DNA of 64,000 nucleotides from Macrotis lagotis. Its lineage: Eukaryota; Chordata; Mammalia; Peramelemorphia; Peramelidae. The position numbers and the translations under genes are program-made. This document shows positions 35,168-45,368 of the stretch, one piece after another; positions within the stretch are counted from its first letter, which is position 1; each line of letters opens with the position of its first letter. The stretch lies in NCBI RefSeq assembly GCF_037893015.1, contig NC_133663.1:140376553-140440552 (forward strand), given 5' to 3'. Under the pieces are notes generated by a model, which worked only from the letters and a program-made list of their open reading frames with translations, ran no database searches and was not told the DNA's origin.

Positions 35168-37527
35168 TTTTTAAAGATTTTACTGTTTTACAATTTTTCT
35201 CCCAATCTTTCCTCCCTCCCCCCCAACAGAAATCAATCTGCCAGTCTTGATTTTGCTTCCATGTTGTATATTCATACAAATTGAGTGTGTTGAAAGAGGA
35301 ATCATATTGTAGGGTTCTGGTTTTTAATCCACTCTGCTATTCGCTTATGTTTTAAGGGAGAGTTCATCCAATTCACATTCAAAGTTATGATTATTAATTC
35401 TTTATTGCCCTCCATGATATCTTCCCTCTGTTTGTATTTTCTCTCTTCCCCCCTTATCTATATTCCCCAGTATTTTGTTTCTGAATATCACCCCCTTCAG
35501 TGTGTTTGACCTCCTATGTCACTCCCTCCCATTTCTTTCCCCTTTCCCTTTTTCCCCTTTCCCTTCCCTTCCTTTTGTTAGTCCTCCTTTTCCTTCCTTC
35601 CCTGCCCTTTCTCTGTCCCCACTTCCCTTTTCCCCTTTTAATAGTTGAATAGTTAGATGTTTTTTTAAGTTAACTAAGTATGTGTTGACTTTAAGCCAAG
35701 TCTGATGAGAACATTCAGGTGTTTCTCATCTCCTCCCTTCTTCCCCCTCTATTATCATAGGTATAAAACGTAATGAGATTTACCCCATTCAATCCCCTCC
35801 CTCCTCCTGTCTCCTTCTTGTCCACCTTTTTAAGGAGGTAGTGTTTTTAAAAATCATTTTATCTGAGTCATAGAAAATTCTGAGTATCTGTCACTTCTAG
35901 CTAAGTATATTTTAATAGAGTTAAATTCTTGAGAGTTATTAGAGTCTTTCTCCCAAATGGGGTTAAAGCCATTTATATCACATTGGATCACAGTCTCATG
36001 GATAGTTCATGAATGTCCTTCACTTCTGCCTAGGTATATTCTCTCTGTTAGAGTTACAATTCTCAAGATTTATGAGAATCTTTTTCCCCATGCTGGGATA
36101 TAGCCAATTTCAACTTGTTGGATAGCAGTTTTTTTCTTTTACCGCCCTCCCTTTTTTTTTTACCATATGTCTCTTGAACCTCCTGTTTGATGTCCAAATT
36201 TTCTATTTAGCTCTGGTCTTTTCATCAAGAATTTTTGGAATTATTTCATTTCCTTAAATGTCCATCTTTTTCCTTGTAAGAGAAGGCTCAGCTTTGTGGG
36301 ATAGTGGATTCCTGCCTCCATTCCAAGCATCCTCGCTCTTTGAAATATCTCATTCCAGGCCCTTCGATCCCTTAATGTTGATGCAGCCAGGTCCTGTGTA
36401 ACCCTTACTGTGGCTCCTTGATATTTAAATTGTTTCTTTCTGGTTGCTTGCAGGATTTTCTCTTTTATTTGATAGTTCTGCAATTTGGCCACAACATTCC
36501 TTGGTGTTTTCATTTTAGGATCTTATTCTGGAGGGGATGAATGTATTCTTTCATTAACTACTTTGCCCTCTGATTCCATGATATTTCCCATCACTAGATC
36601 CTGTAATATTAAGTACAAGATTTTTTTCTCTTCAATGATTTCAGGAAGTCTAGTAATTTTCAGGCTGCCCTTTCTTGACCTATTCTCAAGGTCAGTGGTT
36701 TTGCTGATGAGGTATTTTACATTTTCTTCTATTTTTTGATTTTGTTTTACAATCTCTTGCTGTCTCATGAAGTCATTAGTTTCTGCAGACTACATTTTTT
36801 TTAGGGAGGAGTTTTCTTCATTAACTTTATGCAATTCCTTTTCCAATTGGTCAATTCTACTTTTGAAAGAGCTTTCCATTTGACCAGTTGAGGTTTTGAG
36901 AGAATTGTTTTCTTATTCATCTGCCCAACTGAGGATCGGGGAAATTTATTCTCATTTTGTATTTGTCCAATTTTATTTTCTAAGGATTTGTTTTCTTGAT
37001 GAAAAGTATTTCTCTTGGGTTTCTTCTGTCAAATTTTCCAATTGATTTTTAAACACCTTCCTTATTTCTTTAAGGGAATCTTTCTGTACTGGAGACCAGA
37101 GCATATTCTCCTCAAAGGTTCTAGATCTCTCTGAGTTAAGGTCTTTTCCTTCCAAGAATTTTTCTATGGATCCACTTTTCTGCTGACCCTTCTTCATTTT
37201 GCTAAGACCTTGAGTTGGAGAGTGGCTGGTTCACATTGGTTAGGTGTTGGGATGGCTAGATGCTTTACTGAGTGCAATTTCTCTGGCTGGCCAGTAGGAG
37301 GTGCTGCTTGTTTTCTCTGGCATGTCTGTGACCTCGATTGAGGCATTCTCCTTTAGCCAAAGGTGCAGAAGGCAAATCCTGAGGTAGATGTTCTTTCTCC
37401 TGGCTTTTCTTTCTGGGTTTTGTGGGTCATGTTTCTGTTAAGAGGTTTGCTTCATAAGATAGATGGGCAAAGATCAGGAGACTTTAGAACTGTGCCTGTC
37501 TTCTCTCTGCCATCTTGGCCAGAAGTC
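35168..37527 (-). mobile_element. Internally deleted L1: 5' UTR, ORF1, linker and 3' tail joined at a microhomology
   Basis: Minus strand: the 5' end is at about 37527 (ACTTCTGGCCAAGATGGCAG), 5' UTR to 37200, ORF1 37197 to about 36190, linker, the first codons of ORF2 (near 35340-35310), and then a direct jump at about 35300-35310 to the L1 3' UTR, ending near 35168. Almost all of ORF2 (about 3.6-3.8 kb) is missing. A shared ATATG lies at the junction. Flanking repeats (TTAGAGGGAAAAA at 35153 and TTAGAGGAAAAA at 37528) support one insertion event into the half-L1. Inner-most level of the three-deep nest. Confidence 0.88.
36190..37197 (-). pseudogene. L1 ORF1, near-complete but broken
   Basis: Starts at ATG 37197 (MKKGQQKSGSIEKFLEGKDLNSERSRTFEENM), which is the ORF1 start seen in sister copies. 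The first 74 codons are open. The coiled-coil part follows near 36900-36780, then MRQQEIVKQNQKIEENVKYLISKTTDLENRSRKGSLKITRLPEIIEE (36768-36620) and the C-terminal domain MKTPRNVVAKLQNYQIKEKILQATRKK (36513-36430). Frameshifts separate the three open parts, but they are few, so this copy is among the youngest ORF1s here. Confidence 0.87.
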
Positions 37528-38462
37528 TTAGAGGAAAAATTTGGTAGTCCAAACTGCCACTTGTATCTATACATGTGGGTGATGGAGATAAATCATGAAA
37601 AACAAGTCAACAGCTTGGTGAAGGAAATATAGAAAATACTGAAGAAAATAATATGTTAAAAACCAGTTTAGACCAAATGTAAAAAGAAACATAAATGGCA
37701 AATAAGTAGAAGAATGCCTTAAAAAACAGTATTGGTCAGCTGAAAAAAGGAGAAAACAAAATCTATATGAAGAAAATTAAGACTTCAAATGCAAAGTCAA
37801 TGACTTTGCAAGAAATCAGGAAGAAATAAAGCTATATCAAAAAAAATTAGAAGAAAATGTGAAATATCTCACTGAGAAAACAATTGACCCTGAAAACAGA
37901 TCCAGGATGACCAGGAAAAGAACCTAGATTTCATTTTTCAAGAAATAATACAGCAAAATTGCCCTGAGATCCAAGAAGCAGAGAGTAAAAGAGAAACTGA
38001 GAGAATTCACAGATCACCTCCTGAAAGAGATACCAAAAGAAAACTTTCCAAGAATATTATAGCCAAATTACAAAATTTCCAAGTCAAAGAGAAAATGCTA
38101 AAAGCTTCCAGAAACAAACAGATGAACCACTGTGGCTCTATAGTCAGGATTAGACAGGATCTGGCAGCATCTATATTAAGAGCTTGGAATAGGGTATTCT
38201 GGAAGGCAAAAGATTTTAGTTTGCAACTGAGAATCAATGACCCAGAAAAAACTGACCTTCTCTTTCAGGGGATAAGAGGAGTTTCAATGAAACAGGTGAT
38301 TTTCACACCTTCCTAATGAAACAACCAGAGCTGAACAGAAAGTTTGATCTCCAAGTACAGGACTCAGGTGGATCATAGAGGGGTAGACAAGGAAGCCTAG
38401 TTATTAAGAACTTAATGATGCTGAACTACATATATTCCTGCATGGGAAGAAGATAATTATAA

Positions 38463-38554
38463 CTTACATGAACTTTCTCATTAATAGAACAGTTAAAAGG
38501 AGCATATGTAGACAAGGCACAGGAGGGGGGTGGATATAATGGTACAATATAGTA
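38463..38554 (+). repeat. Linker monomer unit, source-like copy
   Basis: A 92-bp stretch of the half-L1 linker (CTTACATGAACTTTCTCATT ... ATATAGTA). A near copy, about 96% identical over 91 bp, sits at 39898-39988 in the outer L1. See that entry. Confidence 0.9.
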
Positions 38555-38932
38555 AAAAGATGGAGTCAAAGGGTGATAAAGGAAAGTACTGGGGGGGGGT
38601 AGAAAGGAGAGTAAGAAGGGGCTAAGAAAATTCACATGAAAGTCAAGAGGAAGTTTTTACAATGGAGTGGAACAGGGGGAAAGTGAGGGGGAATGAGGGA
38701 GCCTTCATTCTCATCATAAATGGCTCTCTCTGAGGAAATTTCCTATCTGAGGAAATAATATACAAACTTAATAGGGAATAGAAATCTATCTTACCCTAGA
38801 GAAAAATGAGGGAAATAGATGGAATAAGGAGGAATTGAGGGAGGGAAGGGTAGATTGGGTGACAGAAGAGAGGGAAGTTCATGGGAGAGGGTACTCAGAT
38901 ACAACACACTTCTGAACAGGGACAGGATGAAA

Positions 38933-38971
38933 GGAGAGAGAGAACGAGAGAGAGAGAGAGAGAGAGAGAGA
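38933..38971 (+). repeat. (GA)n microsatellite
   Basis: About 38 bp of GA repeats with one GAACGA break, inside the half-L1 3' UTR. Confidence 0.9.
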
Positions 38972-39449
38972 ATAAGTGAGAGTAAGTGAGAGTGGGGAGG
39001 AGTAGAGTGGGGGGAAATACATCTAGTAATGGTGATTTTGGGAAAAATATTGAAGCAACTTCTATAGTGGACTTATGATTAAAAAAAAAAGGTAACTCAT
39101 CCCAGAGACAGAGCCATTGGAATCTGAACCCAACATGAAGTACACCTTGTTTTTCCTTTCTCACTATTCTTGAGGGTTCTGATCTTTTGGTGGGGAGGGG
39201 AGGGTGTTTATGTTTACTCTCACAACAAGATTATTGTAATAGCATAAAATAATCAAAAAAAGAAATAAAATTTTCAACATGGAAATATATTTTGCATGTC
39301 TGTACATATATAATCTATATCAAATTGCTTGCCTTCTTGGGGAGGAGGGATTGTCAGGAAATGAAATAATTTTCAAAATTTAAAAAAAACAAATGTCAAA
39401 ACTTGTTTTTACATAAATCTTAATAAAATCAGTTTTAAAAGATAAAATA

Positions 39450-39463
39450 ATTAGATAAATCTA
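39450..39463 (+). repeat. Target-site duplication, right copy (nested L1)
   Basis: ATTAGATAAATCTA. Partner of 34163-34176. The outer L1 continues with TCCATAAAATAAACAAGAAA. Confidence 0.9.
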
Positions 39464-39897
39464 TCCATAAAATAAACAAGAAAGAAGTTAAGGAGGTAAA
39501 TAGAATGATAGAAAGCCTAGACATGATAGGCCTTCGGAGAAAATTGAATGGGAATCAAAAGGATTAACCTTTTTTTATCTGCAGCATCTACACAAAAACT
39601 AACTATGTACTAATGCATAAAAATCTCATAATCAACTGCAAAAAGAAACACAGAAACAAAGAAACAATGAGTACTTCCTTCTCAGCCATGGTGCAATAAA
39701 AATCATGTGCAATAATGGACCCTGGAGAGATAGACCTAAAACTAATTGGAAAATAAACAGCCTCTTTTAAAAGAATGAGTGGATCAACCAACAAATTATA
39801 GATAGAATTAATGATTTAACTAAACCTAGACAATGACAATAAAGAAGCAATATTCCAAATCATATGGGATACAGCCATGGAATTTATTAGGTCATGG

Positions 39898-39988
39898 CTT
39901 ACATGAACTTTCTCATTTATAGAACAGTTAGAAGGAGCATATGTAGACAAGGCATAGGAGGGGGTGGATATAATGGTACAATATAGTA
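39898..39988 (+). repeat. 91-bp L1 linker monomer inserted in ORF2 of the outer L1
   Basis: This block differs from 38463-38554 by three substitutions and one G in a G run. It does not belong to ORF2, because sister copies (13600-13640) pass directly from the GGGATATAGTC region to AAATGCTTATATG without it. No poly(A) or target-site duplication surrounds it. Confidence 0.85.
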
Positions 39989-40788
39989 CCATTAAATGAT
40001 TGCATGAATAAAATAGAGAAAGAGGAAATTGATCTTAGCATTCAATTAAAAAAAATTAGAGAAAGACCAAATTAAAACTCCCCAATTAAATACCAAATTA
40101 GAAAATTTACAAATTAAAGGAGATATTAATAAACTAGAAATCAAGAAAACTAATGAACTAATAAATAAAACCAAGAGTTGGTTTTATGGAAAAACTAATA
40201 AAATAAATGAACCTTTGGCTAATTGGACTCAAAAAAAGAAAGAAGAAAAACCAAATTACTAATATCATGAATGAAAAAGGTGTACTTAGCACCCATGATG
40301 AGAAAAATAAAGTAATAATTGAGGACTTTTTTGCCCAACTCTGTGCAAATAAATTTGATAATCTAAGTAAAATGGATGAATATTAACAAAAATATAATTG
40401 GCCCAATTTAAAAGAAGTTGAAATTAAATATCGAAATAACCTTATCTCAGAAAAAGAAATTCAACAAGTCATTAATGAATTTCCTAACAAAAAATCTCCA
40501 GGACTTGATGGATTCACAAGTGAATTCTATGAAACATTTAAGGAACAGTTGGTTCCAATTCTATATAAACTCTTGGAAAAATAGGTGAAGACAGAACTCT
40601 GCCTAACTCATTCTATGATAACAATATGGTGCTGATATCTAAACCAATAAAGAGTTAAAACAGAGAACGAAAATAATAGACCATTTTCCATAGTGAATAT
40701 GGATGCAAAAATCTTAAATAAAATCTTAGCAAAGTGATTACAACAAGTTATCATTGTAATAACACAGGATTTATCCCCCAAATGCAGG

Positions 40789-40803
40789 GTTGCTTCAATA
40801 TTT
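40789..40803 (+). repeat. Target-site duplication, left copy (SINE)
   Basis: GTTGCTTCAATATTT, which matches 40955-40969 (GTTGGTTCAATATTT) at 14 of 15 bases. Confidence 0.9.
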
Positions 40804-40954
40804 TTGCTTAGGTGTTGTCAGTGCAAATGGGGTTAACTGGCTTGCCTAAGGCCACAGAGATACACAATTATTAAGTGTCTGAGGCTGAATTTGAATTCAG
40901 GTACTTCTGACTCCAGGGTTGGTGCTCTATCCACTGTGCCACCTAGCATTCCCT
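40804..40954 (-). repeat. CORE-SINE (WSINE1/Mar1-like) in L1 ORF2
   Basis: Minus-strand copy: plus strand TTGCTTAGGTGTTGTCAGTG, GGGGTTAACTGGCTTGCCTA, ending CCACCTAGCATTCCCT. Flanked by a 15-bp direct repeat. Inserted in the RT part of the outer L1. Confidence 0.93.
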
Positions 40955-43340
40955 GTTGGTTCAATATTTGTAAAACTGTCAGTATAATTGACTGTATCAG
41001 TAACAAACCTTATAGAAATCATGTGATTATCTCAGTAAGTATGGAAAAAAGACTTTGAAAACATACAGCAAACAAAACCACTAGAGAAAATAGGCATTAT
41101 TGATTGTTACTTAGAATGATAAACAGTATCTATCAGAAACCATCAATACACCCTTTATGCAATGGGGATAAGCTGGAGGTATTGCCAATAAGATCATGGG
41201 TGAAACAATGTTGTCTGTTATATCCATTACTATTCAATATATTATTAGAAACATTAGCTTTCAGCAATAAGAAAAGAAAAAGAAATTGAAGGAATTAGAA
41301 TTGGAAAGGAAATTACAAAACTCTCACTCTTGTAGATGACATGATTGTAAATCCTAGAGAAACCTAAAAAATCATCTAAAAAACTACTAGAAACAATTAA
41401 CAACTTTAACAAAGTTTCAGGACATAAAATAAACCCACATGAATCCTCAGCATTTCTATATATTACTAGTAAGATGAAGCAGCAAAAGCTAAAAAGAGAA
41501 ATCCCATTTAAATTAACTTCAGGCAGTATAAAAATACATGGGAGTCTACCTGTTAAGGCAGGCTCAACAACTATAAAACACTTTTCATACTAATCAGATC
41601 ATATTTAAATAACTGGACAAAAGTCAATTGCTCATTGTTAGGCCAAGTTAACATAATAAAAATGAAAATTCTTGCTAAATTAAACAACTTACTTAGTGCC
41701 TTCCCAAGCTTCCAAAAATTACGTTAATGAGTTAGAAAAAATGTAACTAAATTAAGACAAAGAAAAAGTCAAGAATATCAAGGGTTTTAATAAAAAAATT
41801 GTGAAAAAAGATGACAGCCTTACTAGATCTAAAATTATATAATAAAGCATCAGTCATAAAAATTGTCTGGTACTTGTTAAGAAGCAGAGTTGGTGAATCA
41901 GTGAAATAGACTAGGTGCAAAAAAGACAGCAGGACATGATTATAGTAATTTGCTGTTTGATAAACCCAGAGTCTAGCATCTGGGGAAAAGAACTCACCTG
42001 GAAATATGTATGACAGAAACTTGAATTTGACCAGTATCTCACACTATCTACCAAGATAGGATCAAAATGAGTGCAGGATTTAGACATAAAAGACACCATT
42101 ATAAGCAATAAAGGAGAATAAGGAATAGTTCAGCTGTCAGATCTATGGCAGTTTATGACCAAGGAAGAGATGGAGAACATAATTTAAAAAACTGGATAAT
42201 TTAATTACATTAAATTAAAAAAGTTTTTGCAAAAACAAATCCACTGCAACCAAGATCAAAATAAATGAAGTAAATTGGCAATTTTTCAACTCTTTTTTCT
42301 GACAAAGGATTCATTTATAAAATATATAGTGAATTGAGTCAAATTTATTTTAAAAAAGCTATGACCCAATTGACAAATGGATAAAGGATGGGCAAAGGCA
42401 ATTTGCAGATGAGGAAGTCAAAGCTATCCATAGTTATATGAAAAATTTCTCTAAATCATTACTGATTTGAGAAATGCAAATTAAAGCATCTCTGAGGTAC
42501 CACCTCATATCTCTAAGATTGGCCAATATGTCCAGAAAGGATAATGACCAATTTTGGAAGGGATGTGAAAAAATCTGGGATACTAATGCATTGTTGGTGG
42601 ACCTGTGAAATAATCCAAACTTTCTGGAGAGCAATTTGGAATTACTCCCAAGGGCATAAAATGTTCATAATCTTTGATCCAAAAATACCAACTACTGGTT
42701 CTATACCCTGAAGAGATCATGAAAAACAGTAAAAACATCACTTGTACAAAAATATGCAAAGCAGCTCTTTTTGTGGTGGCAAAGAATTGGAAATCAAGGG
42801 GATGTCCATCAATTGGGGTAAGGCTGAACAAATTGTGGTATATGGATGCTATGGAACACTATTCTTCTATCAGAAGCCAGGAAGGATGGCATTTCAGAGA
42901 AGCCTGGAAAGACTTGCATCAACTGATGCTGAATGAGATGAGCAAAACTAGAGCAAAATTATACACCATAAGAGTAACATAGATGTGAGGATTAACCGTA
43001 ATGGATTTGCTCATTCCATCAGTGAAATAATCAGGGACAATTTTAGGATATCTGTGATGGAGAATAATATCCATATCCAGAAAAAGAACTGTGATGTTTA
43101 AACAAAAATCAAAGATTTTAATCTTTATTATTTAAAAAAGAGTTTGTCTTTTATACTACATAATTTGGCTATCTCTAATATTTTATTTTTTTCCTCAAAG
43201 ATTTTTTTTTTCTTTCAACACATTCAGTTTTGATCAACACATAGCTAGGAAACAATGTAAAGATTATCAGATTGCCTTCCGTGAGTTGGAAGGGGTAGGG
43301 AAAATGGGTCTTTTTTGTTTTATCAAACAAAATATTTTTC

Positions 43341-43544
43341 AAAGAACATTGTTCTAACAATGTGATTCTCCGTTCTGGATCCCTTTTCTTTTCCCTATAT
43401 TCTAGAAAATTCATCTCATGGAAGTCATTCGGAACTCTCTAAGTTTGAATATGGAAGCTTTTAGATATCATTTCATGTGGACAATGTTTGGTTTCCAACC
43501 ATATCAATGAATGTGGGCAAAGAACAGTATTAACAAAAATAATT
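43341..43544. other. Unassigned spacer
   Basis: Short stretch between two L1 copies, unassigned. Possibly the right flank of the outer L1. Confidence 0.35.
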
Positions 43545-43744
43545 GGAACAGGAAAAATATAGAAAGCACCTTATACCTATCAGATTGGGCAATATGACAA
43601 AAAAAGAAATTGAACAATGTTGGAGGGTATGTGGGAAAACTGGGACACTAATGCAATGTTGATGGAGGTGTGAACTGATTCAACCTTTCTGGAGCACAAT
43701 TTGAAACTATAACCAAAGGGCAATAAAATAGTGCAAACCAGTTT

Positions 43745-43807
<63 letters not shown>

Positions 43808-44415
43808 ATACCACTACTAGTTCTGTATCCCAAAGAGCTCGTAAGAAAAGTAAAATAATTTGCTTATACAAAAATATTTATTGCAGCTCTTTTGGCAGTA
43901 AAAAAAAGAATTGAAAATTGAGGAGATTGAATCTATTGAATGACTGAACAAATTGTGTTATATGAATATGATGGAGTACTATTGTTCTGTAAAAATTCAT
44001 AAGTGACTAGATTTCTGAAAAGTCTGGAAAAAATGCATGAATTTATGTTGTGAAATAAGCAGAAACAGCGTTGTATACATTTAAAGCAACATTGTGTGAT
44101 GATCAACTATGACGAACTTACTCTTCTCATTAGTACAATAATCAAAGAATATTCAAAAGGATTTGTGATAGCAAATAGCATCTACATTCAGAAAAGGAGC
44201 TAAGGAGTCTTAAGGCATTACTATTTTCAGTTTTTAAAAATATTTTTCCATTTTTGTTCTGATTCTTCTTTTACAGCAGAAATATGGAAATATATTTATC
44301 ATATTAAGCATGTCTAACCTGTAATATGTCTGTCAAATAGAGGGAGAGGAATGGTAGAAAAATATGGAACTTGAAATCTTGCAAAAATGACTTTTGAAAA
44401 ATAAATATAAATAAA
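43545..44415 (+). mobile_element. Old L1 LINE, ORF2 3' end and 3' UTR
   Basis: Block AATGTTGGAGGGTATGTGGG (43616 on), CTTTCTGGAGCACAATTTG, ATTTATTGCAGCTCTTTTGG and TTGTGTTATATGAATATGAT are L1 ORF2 C-terminal text. The 3' UTR with TGGAAATATATTTATCATAT and a G-rich block (44340) ends near 44400-44415. A (TA)n microsatellite sits inside at 43748-43805. Another L1 lineage than its left neighbour. Confidence 0.8.
43748..43805. repeat. (TA)n microsatellite inside L1
   Basis: About 58 bp of pure TA. L1 ORF2 resumes with TCAATACCACTACTAGTTCT. Confidence 0.95.
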
Positions 44416-45234
44416 TTAATGAATGAATTAATGAATAAAATTTAGATGGAAAGCATTTAGCTGAATAAATAAAATGCAACATAAAAACATAAAATAACAC
44501 AGAGGAACATAAAAAATAAGAAACAATAGCAATACCTGCTCTCTTATGAGTAAAAAAAATTCTTCCTCTTTTCCTCCTTAAGTAATATGGAAAATACTTA
44601 CATAAGATAGAGAATTGATAATGGATGCAGAATATCAACAGCATGATTAATGTCTTGAATAAGTTCTATTTGGGGCTTAATTTCAGTGACAAATAAAGTA
44701 TCCACATAATTGATAATCTAGTCTTCAATTACATATATGACCAGTACATGTCCTGCCATGAAGTCATTATTTTCCAGTTATTTTGGAACAAAATTCTTTT
44801 GTCTAATTTTGTCTTGACACCACCAATAAAGATTTTCAATGCCCCTGCTCAAATTTAGAAGTTTCCCTTATTTCTTGGGGTTTCAAATCTATATGGAAGC
44901 TTTAGTTTTTTTCCAGTTTTCCTTCTCATTCATTAAGAGACAGAAACAATGAATGTTAGGCACATACATTTCTCCCTAGAATTGGAGGAACTTTTTTTTA
45001 AACTTTCAATTAATGCCTTTATGCTAGTCCACACATATCAGAAAATGTATTCATTTCTCCTATTTTGTTCAGGAATATGAATCTTACAAAAGGAGTTGAC
45101 GATAGCTATTAATTTCTTCCTCATCTTATTTTCTTATAAAACATCTTTTTTATTTTTCATGTTTGTTGATGATTGTTATATTTATACTGACAATGAGATC
45201 TCTTTTTTTTCTCTATTCTATTTATGTACCCACT
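44416..45234. other. Unassigned intergenic sequence
   Basis: Low-complexity A-rich start, then AT-rich sequence. Open frames of about 100 codons (44333-44644, minus) span L1 3' UTR and low-complexity DNA and have no domain content. Confidence 0.4.
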
Positions 45235-45368
45235 TAGCAGTCAAAATACTTTAAGTGACCACAAAGGTTCCTGAGTGCAGAAATTGCTTCATTTTCATTC
45301 TTATATTCCCAGCACATAAAAAGTGGTCTTCAAAATGTAGGCACTTAATAAATACTCGTTGATATATT
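45235..45368 (+). mobile_element. L2 LINE 3' end
   Basis: Matches the L2 terminus: TGAGTGCAGAAATTGCTTCA, TTATATTCCCAGCACATAAA, then GTAGGCACTTAATAAATACT (45337-45356). Confidence 0.75.

Larger units (their letters stand above)
34177..39449 (+). mobile_element. ORF1-only (half-L1/HAL1-like) L1, itself split by another L1
   Basis: Inserted into the outer L1 with a 14-bp target-site duplication. Starts GCCAAGATGGTGACTTGAAG, 5' UTR to about 34980, ORF1 from ATG at 34984 (MNKE), interrupted at about 35167 by a minus-strand L1, resumed at 37528-37541, and ending near 38350. A linker and 3' UTR of about 1.1 kb follow directly (GA-rich microsatellite near 38933-38971; GGTGGGGAGGGGAGGGTG near 39190; terminal A-rich part 39380-39449). 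No ORF2 sequence is present anywhere. Net length is about 2.9 kb. Because both its ends and a target-site duplication are present, it integrated in this form. This is the layout of HAL1 elements known from other mammals. Confidence 0.85.
31347..43340 (+). mobile_element. L1 LINE, complete in extent, split by a nested L1 insertion
   Basis: 5' end at about 31347 (GACTTCTGGCCAAGATGGCA), 5' UTR to about 32090, ORF1 to about 33110, linker to about 33740, the start of the ORF2 endonuclease region to 34162, a 5.27-kb L1 insertion (34177-39449), then the rest of ORF2 (39464-43000) and the 3' UTR. Net length without inserts is about 6.5 kb. It also carries a SINE (40804-40954) and a 91-bp monomer insertion (39898-39988). 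Many frame breaks in ORF2: codons for the RT catalytic motif region near 41330 (CTTGTAGATGACATG) are shifted out of frame. Dead, but the only copy here that still holds all L1 parts. Confidence 0.93.
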
